Origin: Mytilus trossulus
Taxonomy: Eukaryota; Mollusca; Bivalvia; Mytilida; Mytilidae
NCBI RefSeq assembly: GCF_036588685.1
Contig: NC_086374.1
Location: 25,598,886-25,662,885, forward strand
Direction of reading: 5' to 3'
DNA: 64,000 nucleotides
Shown here: piece after piece, positions 1 through 10,669 of the stretch
Layout of the letters: each line of letters starts with the position of its first letter
How positions within the stretch are numbered: position 1 is the stretch's first letter
Notes under the pieces: model-generated
The model's database searches: none
What the model was told of the DNA's origin: nothing
Seen by the model: the letters and a program-made list of their open reading frames with translations, nothing else
Position numbers and translations under genes: made by a program

Positions 1-399
1 GGTAATCAAGAGAGGTAATTAAGGATTAAGTATGGGTGTGTAGCAATTAAATAATGATGTCAAGTTTTGACAGGTATTAAATATTATAATCCCAGGCAAT
101 AAAACAACATGATCAATGAAAAGATTATATAAGATTAAATGGTTTCAAAATTTTGATTACTGCTAATTAATTTAGATAAATGTTTGATCTCTTTTTTCTT
201 TTGTTCCATAATATTCAAATTATTTCTGTTATATTATATATCAGCTTGGACATACTTAGACAAATGTTGATTTTAAAATGAATCTTTTGATTAATAACTA
301 CTTATATAAAATTATTAAATAATAATTATCTGATGAAAAGTTCTACCATTTCATTTTTTTAAGAAATAAATAAAACATAATTATTTTTTTAATAAAATA
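1..399. other. AT-rich flank left of the transposon
   Basis: No gene, RNA or clear repeat is seen. The stretch is strongly AT-rich and ends at the target duplication of the large transposon, so it is the host DNA into which that element inserted, continuous with the sequence from 13185 onward. Confidence 0.6.
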
Positions 400-405
400 C
401 ATGGA
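400..405. repeat. Target-site duplication CATGGA, left copy
   Basis: CATGGA directly precedes the left terminal inverted repeat and is identical to 13179-13184, which directly follows the right one. A perfect 6-bp match at this exact junction is strong evidence for the element ends. Confidence 0.88.
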
Positions 406-446
406 TACGGAGCCCCGCTAGGGACCTGCAAAGAAAAAAATATATA
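406..446 (+). repeat. Left terminal inverted repeat
   Basis: It begins TACGGAGCCCCGCTAGGGAC, then CTGCAAAG and a 7-A run. It matches the reverse complement of 13138-13178 except for two substitutions shortly after the GGGAC motif. It leads straight into the iteron array. Confidence 0.9.
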
Positions 447-823
447 TTGTGCGCACAACATAATATATTGTGCGCACAACTTAAATATATTGTGCGCACA
501 ACATAATATATTGTGCGCACAACTTAAATATATTGTGCGCACAACATAATATATTGTGCGCACAACTTAAATATATTGTGCGCACAAAATAATATATTGT
601 GCGCACAACTTAAATATATTGTGCGCACAACTTAAATATATTGTGCGCACAACTTATATATATTGTGCGCACAAAATAATATATTGTGCGCACAACTTAA
701 ATATATTGTGCGCACAACATAATATATTGTGCGCTCAATTTAAATATATTGTGCGCACAACATAATATACTGTGCGCACAATATAATATACTGTGCGCAC
801 GACATAATATAATGTGCGCACAA
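447..823 (+). repeat. Left subterminal iteron array, 18 copies
   Basis: Units of about 21-22 bp each carry the 12-bp palindrome TTGTGCGCACAA, separated by AT spacers that alternate between CTTAAATATA-like and CATAATATA-like forms. Eighteen units are countable; the inner ones are more degenerate (for example GCGCTCAA, or CTGTGCGCACG). Regular short palindromic units just inside transposon ends are typical of transposase-binding sites, though that function is inferred. The array sits upstream of the HECT gene, but about 2 kb away from its start codon. Confidence 0.9.
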
Positions 824-826
824 AAT

Positions 827-2150
827 AAGTAGGAACAGATAACTGCATGTTGCTCCACACGTTTGAATAATAAAGCTCAAGCTGACATTACCATGTGTTC
901 AAGAAGACTAAATTGAAAGAGGTTTACAAATTGGTTTATGCATGTAAGGTAAGCTTCTTTTTTTATTCAAAACAATAAAAGGTATTCTATATAGTGGTTT
1001 TCGGAAATGGGAAAGGGTGGGGTACTTTCTTTTTTGAAATGGCTATCTTATCGTGGCCTTTTATAGCTGACTATATGCGGTATGGGCTTTGCTCATTGTT
1101 GAAGGCCGTAAGGTGACCTATAATTGTTAATGTTTGTGTTGTTCAGGCTCCTGACTTGGGACAGGCACATACATAAATAATGTGGCGGGGTTAAACCATG
1201 TAAGCGGGATCCAACCCTCCCCCTAACCTGGGACAGTGGTATAACAGTACAACATAAGAACGAACTATAAAAATCAGTTTAAAAAGGCTGAACTCATCAG
1301 ATAGACACAAAATACAAGTGGACGTGGCCGGGTATTTATACATCCCGACACAAAAAGACATTATGAACAGATCTGAGAGTATTCGCAGTTATCTGACAGC
1401 TAGTTCAGATAACTGCGAACAACTAATAAAAAATCATGCCTCTAAGACTAAACACTCAATCCGTACACATCCAACATACTCTTATAGTTGGTTAATAAAA
1501 TTACATATATATATAAGTACAGATCAATCTCTGTTTATTTCAGTATAAATAATATGGATACACAATTTTAATGTATTATATATATATAGAAAGATGGATA
1601 TATTTTAAATGGAGAAATGGCACATTCACCCGGGGACATCTTACAAAAAAATATTGAAGTTACCACCGTGACGATAATCGTTCCTTTCCCCACCCATCTT
1701 TGGAACGCAATTTAATCTGATCCCAAAGGCAAAGATCGTACAACCGAACGAAGAAGGTGATTTATGTCACATCATGTGTATGTCCATAAACTAGGAGGCA
1801 GACTGACTTTGACCAATATTTGAATTATTCTCCATATTTTTGTACAAATTGGTATAATCTCAAAAACACCTTGGCCACCAAAATTTGATCTAAACTGAGC
1901 AGAAAATGTATGCATGGTCCGGCTTCACCCCTCAATTTGACCATCATCCAAGTATGGGGATGCTTACTTAGCAAAACATTGTATATAAATAAGTAGCATA
2001 TATGACACCACTTACTGTATCTGGTTAAAAAAGTAAAACAATATAAAATTGATACTGAATCATTAAATGTGGCCTTTATTAATAATTAGTCTTTTATGAT
2101 TTTTAATTTTAGTTCATATATATGTTGATGTTTATAGTATGATGTCGTTT
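827..2150. other. Non-coding left interior of the transposon
   Basis: No credible gene is seen. Two fragments of the dispersed GACAACTCTCCATCC family lie at about 1000-1290. The rest is AT-rich and unassigned. It may hold the promoter and 5' untranslated region of the HECT gene, but no element can be identified. Confidence 0.4.
1000..1290. repeat. Dispersed mussel repeat fragments (GACAACTCTCC family)
   Basis: TATGGGCTTTGCTCATTG followed by AAGGCCGTAAGGTGACCTATA matches the copies at 46690, 58140 and 10560. The following CTGACTTGGGACAGGC and GGCGGGGTTAAAC motifs match those at 8220, 13340 and 38230. The fragments lie inside the transposon, so they were acquired after or during its evolution. 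Confidence 0.7.
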
Positions 2151-2156
2151 ATCACT

Positions 2157-2387
2157 AAGGGACGACATCAAAAGTTCAATGAAGGATAAAAAACTTAATT
2201 CAAATAGTTTTTTCACTGACCCCCCTACCCCCCTATTAACTTAATTTGAGAAAAAAATTGATTGACCCATATGGATATATGTAAAAATCAATGTCGGATA
2301 ACCAAATTGTGCAGCAGTTCAACCCCCACCCCCAAACTATTTGAATTAAGTTTTTAATCTTACATTGATCTTTTGATTTCGTCCCTT
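2157..2387. mobile_element. Foldback (MITE-like) element, ~230 bp
   Basis: The left arm begins AAGGGACGACATCAAAAG and runs to AACTTAATTCAAATAGTTT. The right arm is its near-perfect inverted copy ending GATTTCGTCCCTT. The arms are about 54 bp around a C-rich loop that includes CCCCCCTACCCCCC. The flank shows only TA/TAA, so the target duplication is ambiguous. There is no coding capacity. Confidence 0.65.
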
Positions 2388-2394
2388 AATGTGT

Positions 2395-2545
2395 ACATGT
2401 TTTTGTTTAGGGGCCAGCCAAAGCATTGCCTTGCTGTGATGATGATCTGTTGGTGGCCTTCATCTGTTTTCTGCTCTCTGTTCGCATCAGGTTGCTGTCT
2501 CTTTGACAGATTTCCTTTTTTCATTCTCAATTTTATTTTACACAT
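2395..2545 (-). repeat. Fragment of the GCGACAACAACCCGACC repeat
   Basis: Reading the - strand gives GTCAAAGAGACAGCAACCTGATGCGAACAGAGAGCAG, related to the copies at 7980, 9655 and 38000. It directly adjoins the foldback element at 2157-2387. Confidence 0.55.
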
Positions 2546-3119
2546 GTCATAAACTAAAATTAACATTATTTAGTAAATAAACATCTATGTATACATATTG
2601 TCAAATTTAAAGCTATCCAGCAGGTTCAGGAGTTGATGCAATAGACAGAAACTATTGTGTATCAAAAATTAGTAGCAAAACAGTATTGTAGCCCTCACAG
2701 TTTAAAAAAAACCATTTTTATTGCAAAATGAATGTATTTTGATAAGAATTAATTATTGATTGTATCTTTGATAGAAATTTCAAAGAAAAATGGTCTCCCT
2801 GATAGAATTTTTAAAAGAAAGAAACATTCCTGTAGACAAGATAGAAGAAGATAAGGTAAGCATGAATTTGAATATATTACAATTTATAAGAAAAAGACTA
2901 TGAATATGCATCTGAATGCCATGTTTTTAAAACCAACATCCATCAATCAAATGTCATGGTCAAAGTCGTACTAACAAAGGCTAGACTGAAATTAGAAATA
3001 AAATGTTTTCAAACAGCTTTTTTTTTAAAAAGGCAACATATATTATTAAAATCTGCACACATAAAAAAATTATACTTATGTCAAGCTGTTCAACCCAAAT
3101 CTATGTTTAACCATATTTT

Positions 3120-4497
3120 TAGCTCACCTGGGCCAAAGGGCCAAGTAAGCTTTTCCCATCACTTTGCGTCCGTCGTCGTCCGTCGTCTTCAACTTTTACA
3201 AAAATCTTCTACTCTGAAACTACTGGGCCAATTTAAATCAAACTTGGCCACAATCATCATTAGGGTATCTAGTTAAAAAATGTGTCAGGTAACCCGGCCG
3301 ACCGACAAGATGGCCACCATGGCTAAAAATAGAACATCAGGGGAAAATGCAGTTTTTAGCTTATAACTCAAAAACCAAAGCACTTTAATAAAGCAAATCT
3401 GTCAAGGGGTTAAATCGTTTGTCAAGTCAATACATATCCATGGAGTAATTTTCAGATGAATTGGACAACTGGTTGTTGGGTTGATGCCCCCAATTGGTAA
3501 TTTTAAAGAAATTTTGCATTTTTTTGTTATCACCTTGAATACTATATAGTATAGGTAGAGATAAACTGTAAGCAGCAACAATGCTCAGCAAAGTAAGATC
3601 TACAAATAAGTCAACGTGACTAAAATGGTCAGTCGACCCCTTAAGGTGGTATGGGTGTCTTTCGCCATCTTGGATTGTAAAAAACAGAGAATCTAAGGTC
3701 CATATTTTCTATCAAGTTAGCAAAATTTGATGCAGGAATGCAGATATTTATGTGAATTTTCATTTAAAAGAACCAATTTATAAGAATGTAACTTAGAAAT
3801 ATTAATATTTTTACAAGTGTATATTATTTTTGGTTAATTTTGAATATTTTCAAATTTGTATTTTAAGGGGAGGTAACTCTAAAACAGTGCATTTTCTGAA
3901 GGACTCTACATGAAATTTTCCTATTTTGTCTTTTAGCCAGAAAAGACGCACGGTGACCCTATCTTTTCTTTTGATATTATCAAAGCATTGTCTGAAAGCT
4001 ATCTTTTCCTAATTTATTTTACAATTCTATCATTTCGTTTAGTTTCTAATCACAAAATATTGGTATTTCCTGTTTAATCCATACAAAATTTGTCATTTTG
4101 TCACAACCTGTAGCTTGAGAAAATGCGCGGTGACCTATCATTTTTATAATATTTTTGAACATGTATCAATAGATACTACATTTTGACAAAGTATGAACAA
4201 ATTCTATCATTTTTATTTTAGACCCATACCACCTGAAGGAGTTATTGCCCTTTTTAGTCAATTTTTAACTATTTTCATTAATTTGGTAAATTTTTACAAA
4301 ATATTTTCCTCTAACTAATGGGACAAGTTTATTATAGATAGAGAAAATAGTAAGAAGAAAGAATGTTCAGTAAAGTATAGATCTACAAAAACATCACCAT
4401 CACCAAAACACAATTTTTTCATGAATCCATCTGTGTCCTTTGTTTAATATGCACATAGACCAAGGTGAGCGACAAAGGCTCTTAAGAGCCTCTAGTT
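3120..4497 (-). repeat. GCTCAC...GGCCC dispersed repeat, copy 1
   Basis: It starts AGCTCACCTGGGCCAAAGGG and ends GGTGAGCGACAAAGGCTCTT AAGAGCCTCTAG. It is the same family, in inverted orientation, as 14145-15672 and 19370-21113. Shared internal blocks are TTTCAGAGGAGAAGATTTTTG-like, GGCAATAACTCC and CTGAACATTATTGCTG. No protein is encoded. Confidence 0.85.
3644..4234. mobile_element. Nested element with GGTGGTATGGGT inverted ends
   Basis: The usual GACCCCTTAAGGAGTTATTG of the surrounding repeat is interrupted exactly between CCCCTTAAG and GAGTTATTG. The insert begins AGGTGGTATGGGTGTC and ends GACCCATACCACCT, so the ends are inverted. It is about 590 bp with no coding capacity. Flanks are TTAAG and TGAAG; the duplication length is uncertain. 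Confidence 0.65.
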
Positions 4498-6602
4498 AAT
4501 ATTGTTGTAAATAGAAAGTGTAAATTGCAAGGTGAGCATTTTCAGGCTCTGTTGTATATTGACATACATCTGTTGTACAAACAAAATGATACAAGCTCTT
4601 ATATCAACATTTGTCTCTTTGATATTTTCAGCTTGATTGCCAAGTGATATTATTATTGTCTGATGATGAACTGGCAAAGTACATCCCTATCTATGGGGAC
4701 AGGATAGCTGTGAAAGATTTTTGTAAGAACCAGGGTGGTACAGGTTCAAAGTCCAAAAAAAAGAAGACACTATTACATAAGATAAGAAAAAGACTCCATC
4801 CATCATCAAAAAGAAACTTGTTTAAAACAAAAAAAGATATACCGGTAGATGAAAGCTCAAGTGATAGTGATGACAATCCTTCTACTTCCAAGAATATTGG
4901 AAATGATCATGCAGCAAAAAGTGAAAGGCGTATAGAACTTGGTTGGCTGATGAAAGAAGGAGATAGGATGAAACAAGTTCGCGGGCCAACTGGAGGGGGG
5001 ACGAGACATCTTGTTGTTGATAAAGATACTCTAGTGAGTACCATAAAAGAAACAGCTTTAACACTTTACTTTCCAGAAGGAATATCACCCAGGGGTAAGA
5101 TTGAAAAATTTGTGGTTGACATCATGGACTTTAAACGCCAGTCAGCTAATTTAGATTTGTCTGTAGAGAATATTTATGACCGAAGTAAAATGAGGCTGTT
5201 ACGGTTTTATTTACTAACTGTACCTAAAGAAAGGGATAACACTGAACAAGAAAAGAATTCAACAACAATGACCAAAGAAAATGAAGATCAAGAAAGTGTT
5301 TCACAGCTGTTGAGGTTAGAAAATCATGAAAATAACAGTTCTCATAATTCTTATAATGAGCATACCAGTTTGAACATATGCAGTGATGATGAAATTCAGT
5401 TTGGACCTGTATTGGCTGATATTGATGATATCTATGACTCCACAATTCCTTTGAATGATATCCACACTCAATCTGACAGTCAGCCAGAGAATAGTTATAT
5501 CGCCAATGATCCTGGAATAATCACTAATAGTCTTGGAATAATCGCCGATGGTCCTGGATTAATAAATAATGAACAATTATTTCTTGATCCGTTCCATTCT
5601 GTGAAAATTAGGGTTCATAGAGGAAATTTAATGATAGAAATGATGAAAATATTTTCAGATCCAACAATAATGTATGCTACATTTTTTGATGTCAGTATGA
5701 TATTGCCAACTGGAAAAGCAGAAGAAGGGGTAGGGGAAGGAATTTTTAGAGATTGCCTTACTGAATTTTGGAATGAGTTTATGGACAATTGTTGCATTGA
5801 AAATTCGGAAATTCACAGAAAGTCCCTACAATAAGACACGATTTTCAAGAGGAGCAGTGGCTGTCCATTGGCAGAATTATATTTAAAGGATGGCAGATAG
5901 CCAATTACTTGCCCATTGGACTTTCCATAATTGTTATGGAAAATGCAATGTATGGAAAGTTTAAGTCAGATTTAATGGAAAATTTTCTTTGTTTTATCAC
6001 TGAGGAAGACAAAACATTATTTTCAACTGCTTTAAAAGATTACGAGTCAGTGGATAATGATGAACTTATAGAAGCTTTAGAGAACCATAGCTGCAGGTCT
6101 GCAGTCACAAAAGAAAGCATTAAACGTATTTTGCTAGAAATCGCACATAAGGAAATGGTTCAGGAGTGCAACTTTATAACTGATGTTTGGGCCAAGATAT
6201 TAACTCAACCTCGGACAGTCTCTTTCTTATGAGAATTTGACAGAAATATACAGTAAAATGGAACCCAGCAATCGCAAAGTTACCAAAATGCTGCATTTTT
6301 CAGATAATTTGTCTAATTTGGAACGTGAAGTTATGAACCACCTTCAGCGGTATGTTAGGGAACTTGATAAAGTATTGTTGAAAAAATTTCTTAGATTTTG
6401 CACTGGTTCAGATTTAATTTTGGATGGGAAGGATACAATCACTGTTGAATTTGTATTTCTTGATGGTTTTGGGCGTCGACCAATAGCCCATACATGTGGT
6501 CGTGTTCTCAGAATACCAAGAAATTATGAAAATTTTACTATTTTCCGTAGCGAATTCAACAACATTTTAAATACTTCTGTATGGGTAATGGACATTGTAT
6601 AA

Positions 6603-7080
6603 TTGCATTGATTTACATCAAACCAGGTAAAATCAGCAGCAGGATTTTATCATTGATTGCCTTTGTATCAATATCATGTTCAGTATTTCCTGTTTTTTTT
6701 TCACCTGACAATAAAAGAAACTAGCATAAGAACCTACAACTTAGGCATGATAAGGCTTATGATGAATGGAAATAAGATATTGGTTTTGTTCTGACATTTA
6801 AGTCTTTTTTTGTGAAATACACAACTTATTAGATATTAAGATTTAACATTTTTATTGAGATTTCAATTGTTTTTTATTAGTCATGTAAGTAGCTGAAATG
6901 CAACTGATTTTTTAGTTCATACAGTTTTAATTTTGTTATAAAACTGTTTGTTGCTGAAGTGCAACTTCATTATTAGCTATACATAGTACCCTTAAATAAG
7001 GAAGTTGGATTAACTTGACTTTTGTATACTTTTTTTATATTTTATTTGAGAGATTTTTCACAATTTTTGATTTGTGTAGA
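6603..7080. other. 3' region of the HECT gene
   Basis: AT-rich with no gene. Its first part (6600-6900) is similar to 7190-7450 (TCATGTTCAGTATTT, GTGAAATACA, GCTGAAATGCAACT), showing that the 3' end of the HECT gene and its trailer were duplicated in tandem. Confidence 0.5.
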
Positions 7081-7084
7081 CCTT

Positions 7085-7450
7085 GTTCTCCTAAAATGAT
7101 TTGGACGTTGACCAGCAGTCATTTCTTCATGTGGTGAATTTAACAGCATGTTAAGTACTTGTGTATGTTTTGATAAACATTGTATGATTATTGCATTAAT
7201 TAACATAATCACAAGTGGAAAAATCATTGATGGTCATGTTCAGTATTTTCAGTTTGTTTCATACTCAAACATACACTTTGTTGTTATTTCATGAATGTAA
7301 AATAAACAAACTAGAGCTTACAAGCAAGGTATGACAAAGAAGAGTATTTTTTTGGTGAAATACAGCTTAAGAGAAAGAAAAGATTTTACTGATTAAAGAG
7401 TTTTGCATTGTTAATTTTTAATGAATGGTTGCTGAAATGCAACTTTTGTG
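7085..7450 (+). pseudogene. Decayed tandem duplicate of the HECT 3' end
   Basis: TTTGGACGTTGACCAGCAGTC matches the FGRRPIAH codons of the HECT gene (around 6470). A TGTGGT like that of the catalytic HTCG follows. A block of about 50 nt is then missing, after which GAATTTAACAGC and TTAAGTACTTGTGTATG match the EFNNILNTSVW codons. The trailer after it matches 6600-6900. In-frame stops and indels make it non-functional. Confidence 0.6.
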
Positions 7451-7597
7451 ATTGTTAATTATATTTGAATATTTGAATACTTTATTAAATTTGAAATAAA
7501 TAATTTCAGTAAGATATATGTATGTTTTTTTTAATAACTAGACAACAAACATGAAAGTGTGTTTTAGATTCATGTATATATACATGTATATCTTGTT

Positions 7598-7644
7598 GTC
7601 TTGTCTTGTCTTGTCTTCAACTTGTCTTGTCTTGTCTTGTCTTG
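7598..7644. repeat. (CTTGT)n microsatellite
   Basis: Repeated TTGTC/CTTGT pentamers, interrupted once by CAAC. This is a simple-sequence tract. Confidence 0.85.
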
Positions 7645-7959
7645 TGAAATAAACATATTCAATGTGTACTATTTATATGGTGACACTTTTAATTTTCTCT
7701 GGCCATATTCTGAATGTGAATATTACCCTGGTTGCAGAACCCTTGATTGCACTTGTATTTATACTTCTGTTACACAAGCTTGTGTCTCCGGTAAATGTTG
7801 CCTTTTGCTTGACACTGTTTGGGATCTAAGGTTACAAGTTCACTGAAAATAGGCAACAGGAGCTTAACTTACCTTATCCTAAACATGAAAGGACTTCGGT
7901 TACAATAGTCAGGCCTTACTCAAATACAACAGAAATATTATAAAGCAGGAACATGGGTC

Positions 7960-8300
7960 GTAAGGGTAAACAAAAGTAAAATTGAGAAAGGAAATGGTGA
8001 ATGTGTCAAAGCGACAACAACCCGACCATAGAGCAGACAACAGCCGAAGCCCACCAATGAGTCTTCAATGTAGCGAGAATTCACGCACCCGTAGGTGTCA
8101 TTCAGATGGCCCTAAAAATATGTATACTAGTACAGTGATAATGGACGTCATACTAAACTCCGAATTATACACAAGAAACTAAAATTAAAAGTCATACAAG
8201 ACTAACAAAGGCCAGAGCCTCCTGACTTGGGACAGGCGCAAAATTGCGGCGGGGTTAAACATGTTTATTAGATCTCAACCCTCCCCCTATACATCTAGCC
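7960..8300 (+). repeat. Dispersed mussel repeat, long copy
   Basis: Contains GCGACAACAACCCGACCATA, TCTTCAATGTAGCGAGAATT, GGCCAGAGCCTCCTGACTTG GGACAGGCGC and GGGTTAAAC, in the same order as the copy at 37975-38300 and inverted to that at 23035-23285. No gene. Confidence 0.8.
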
Positions 8301-8639
8301 AATGTAGAAAAGTACATTGGTTGGTCAAACGGTGAAGACGAACACTATTTTATCATAATGACACTCCAGACAAATACATGCAATAGTATGATAAAATAAA
8401 AGTAAAATTTGACTTCTTATACACGCATTTGCTAACAACAAGCGACGAACTTGACTACGTAGAAAAGATTGTTCACTGAGTAGTCTGGACATACACCTAT
8501 GTTCGAATTAAAGTGACTACTTGGAAACTATTTATATTAATTTGTCTCTTGTTATAAGAATGACTATATTTGGTGTGTGCATATCTAGCAAGATCCTTGT
8601 GTTACTAGTAGACTGTTATGATTTCGTTATAATAGGCCA

Positions 8640-9560
8640 TCTCTATTTGGTTGTATGGAATGATTTTACCCAAGGTGTCCAGCTGGCAGGCATCTGACCT
8701 TGTTCTCATTATCCCTTATGAAAAGAGAAACATTGCTGCAACCTTGCGGCATTTTTTAAGTTCGCCAGAAGACCTGAAAGTTGTTCACCAGTGTTCGTCA
8801 CTAGCAGCGACCTTTCGGCAAATATATGTAAAAAGTTGCCGCAATATTGCCGCAAGCTCTTAACTTTCTTTAATTTGAAGGAACTTTGACGGTAAACAAA
8901 CTTTAAAGCAATCCTTCGCCGCACACTTAATAGCATTATGAGCATGCTCTCTGTAATAAAGTTTGATTTCCTGCTTCTTTGCATTTGAAATAGGAGGAAA
9001 GTTTTAATGTTGGTGTTTTCATGTAAAAATTGAGAAAACGGATGTTATATATGATAGATGTCTGAACTATATATGATTCAATTATTCCTGGAACAGGCCA
9101 TTCATCATTGATCATCTCCTTGTAAGTTAATTTAGACAGTTTTTGCATAATAATAATTTTGTTCATAATAATTAATGCAATTTAAAGGTTTATTCTCATG
9201 TGCATCATTTTGAAAAGGAAGTGCAGTTTTGAAAAAGAATTAACAGAAAGGTGGTCATAAGGCATTATTATCATTTGTTTTGCCAGAAGTTCACAGCAAA
9301 CTATATAAGGCTTTAAAATTTTGCCGGAGATTCACCACAAAAATTGCAAGAAGTTTGCCACAAACTATATCAGGCTATAATTTAAGTTTGCCGGAGGTTC
9401 ACCACAAATAGTCGCCAGAAATTCACCACAAACTATGTAAGGCTATAAAACTTTTCGGCAAGTCTGCTGCAACCTTCGTTTGCATGGTAAAAAGTCGTAG
9501 TGAAGTTACCGCAAACTATTTGTTGCAACCATACCACAGTGTTTGCGGCACCAACAGTTT
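8640..9560. repeat. Degenerate TTGCCGCAA/CCACAAACTAT tandem tract
   Basis: Between about 9280 and 9450, units of roughly 65 bp repeat: TTTGCCGGAGGTTCACCACA, then AAACTATATAAGGCTATAA, about three times with divergence. Related motifs (TTGCCGCAATATTGCCGCAA, CTTGCGGCA, GTTTGCGGCACC) are scattered on both sides. There is no coherent reading frame. The sequence is CpG- and GCC-rich compared with its surroundings and remains unidentified. Confidence 0.5.
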
Positions 9561-9639
9561 AGAAGGCTGAGGGATACTGGTTCAGTGGTACTGCAAAGTT
9601 AACTTTTTGTGATTTGTATATAAAATATCTTATAAATAA

Positions 9640-9695
9640 AATTGAGGAAGGAAATGAGTCAAAGCGACAACAACCCGACCATAGAGCAGACATCA
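9640..9695 (+). repeat. Short fragment of the GCGACAACAACCCGACC repeat
   Basis: AAATTGAGGAAGGAAATGAGTCAAAGCGACAACAACCC-type sequence matching 7976-8035. Confidence 0.75.
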
Positions 9696-9699
9696 TAAG

Positions 9700-10500
9700 G
9701 TATATACATATAGCCACTCTTGTTTTTGCGTTATACCTGTATATGCTTATTGGTACTATCCTAGACTAGGGAAAATGATTACCATTTTTTGCAATTGAAT
9801 TTAAACTAGTTTTCATTACTTTGTTGTGTTTCTTTATTACAAGTTCTATGCCTTTTTTTCATTTCATTAATAAATCCATTTTCCACAAGTTATTCTTGTT
9901 TTGTGCTGATTCAGCTTTGTCACAGTTGTGTGGGTGATTGCTCGTTCCCAAACATATTTAACTATGACATTTTATGTTTGCCTGCTTTCAGTCAGGGGTC
10001 AGTAATTAAAGGCTTGCATCGATAAACGTCTGTCAAAATTGGTTTCGTTGTTTTTTTCTTTTTATAGGCTATGGTGGATGTGCAGTTAATTTGTCTCATT
10101 GATCGCGATCAATCGCGCAAAAAGTATTTGAATAAATTATGAACCAATAGGAACCATATTTGGGGGAAAACGAATCATATTTGTATCTTTTTTCAAAATA
10201 TACTACTGAGGTATACATTTTCACTGACTGTTCCTAAATTGCTTTGTTTCATTTCAGTTTCAAAATGTATACTGACAACTTTTGTACAATTTAATCGTAG
10301 ATCAAAGATAATTGTGACCTATTGTAATATCTCTCATATGAGTAACCAGAATGAAACTAAAACATGACCTAAAACATTTTACACAACTCTTACAAAGTTT
10401 TCATCATAATAAGCATGCTGTTCTGGAGCCTGTTGATTGTCGTTTGTTGATGTGATCATAAGTGATCCTACATGTAGTTTTGCTTAATTTATATATTACA
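9700..10500. other. Non-coding interior of the transposon
   Basis: AT-rich, no gene, RNA or recognised repeat seen apart from the short fragment at its left edge. Confidence 0.4.
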
Positions 10501-10668
10501 CATTTGGTTTCCCTGTTTTAGTTGTCTTACACTAGTCATTTTGAGAACCTCTAAAGTCCGATGTGAGCTAACGCTCCGTAATGAAGACCGTACCTAGACC
10601 TATAATTTTTAACTTTTGATAAATTGTGACATGGATGGAGAGTTGTCTCATTGGCACTCATAACGAAA
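10500..10668. repeat. Dispersed mussel repeat (GACAACTCTCC family)
   Basis: GATGTGAGCTAACGCTCCGT, AGACCGTACCTAGACCTATA and GGATGGAGAGTTGTCTCATT GGCACTCATA match 58150-58250 and, inverted, 18140-18300. Confidence 0.75.
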
Positions 10669-10669
10669 C

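Larger units (their letters stand above)
2856..4631 (+). other. Intron of the HECT gene
   Basis: GTAAGC...TTTTCAG boundaries with phase 0 at both ends restore a continuous SAM-like reading frame. The intron is largely filled by one dispersed repeat (3120-4497) that itself contains a second inserted element (3644-4234). Confidence 0.75.
2790..6602 (+). pseudogene. Transposon-borne SAM-like/HECT E3 ligase gene, frameshifted
   Basis: Exon 1 is 2790-2855 (MVSLIEFLKERN..., donor GTAAGC). Exon 2 starts at 4632 after TTTTCAG and joins in frame. The first ~55 residues (SDDELAKYIPIYGDRIAV) resemble the SAM-like start of transposon-linked HECT proteins in fish and molluscs. A charged linker follows, then GWLMKEGDRMKQVRGPTGGG, a conserved pre-HECT block. 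From about residue 340 (VKIRVHRGNLMIEMMKIF) the HECT domain runs to the end VWVMDIV at 6602. The thioester motif is AHTCG, with the catalytic Cys codon at 6495-6497 intact. The frame is lost near 5815-5822 (CACAGAAAGTCC) and changes back near 6222-6232, so only the middle ~400 nt are out of frame. HECT ligases pass ubiquitin from E2 via this Cys to substrates; the target is unknown. Probable role: ubiquitinating host or transposase proteins (inference). Confidence 0.82.

Noticed and set aside
381..563. Open frames across the left iteron array, and similar frames at 13014-13294
   Set aside because: They only translate the palindromic tandem units (repeating CAHNI/AQYI patterns) and carry no protein-like signal.
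447..823. Regularly spaced palindromic repeats resembling a CRISPR array
   Set aside because: The units are contiguous tandem copies with similar AT spacers, not unique spacers. The DNA is eukaryotic, no cas genes exist, and an inverted partner array sits at the other transposon end.
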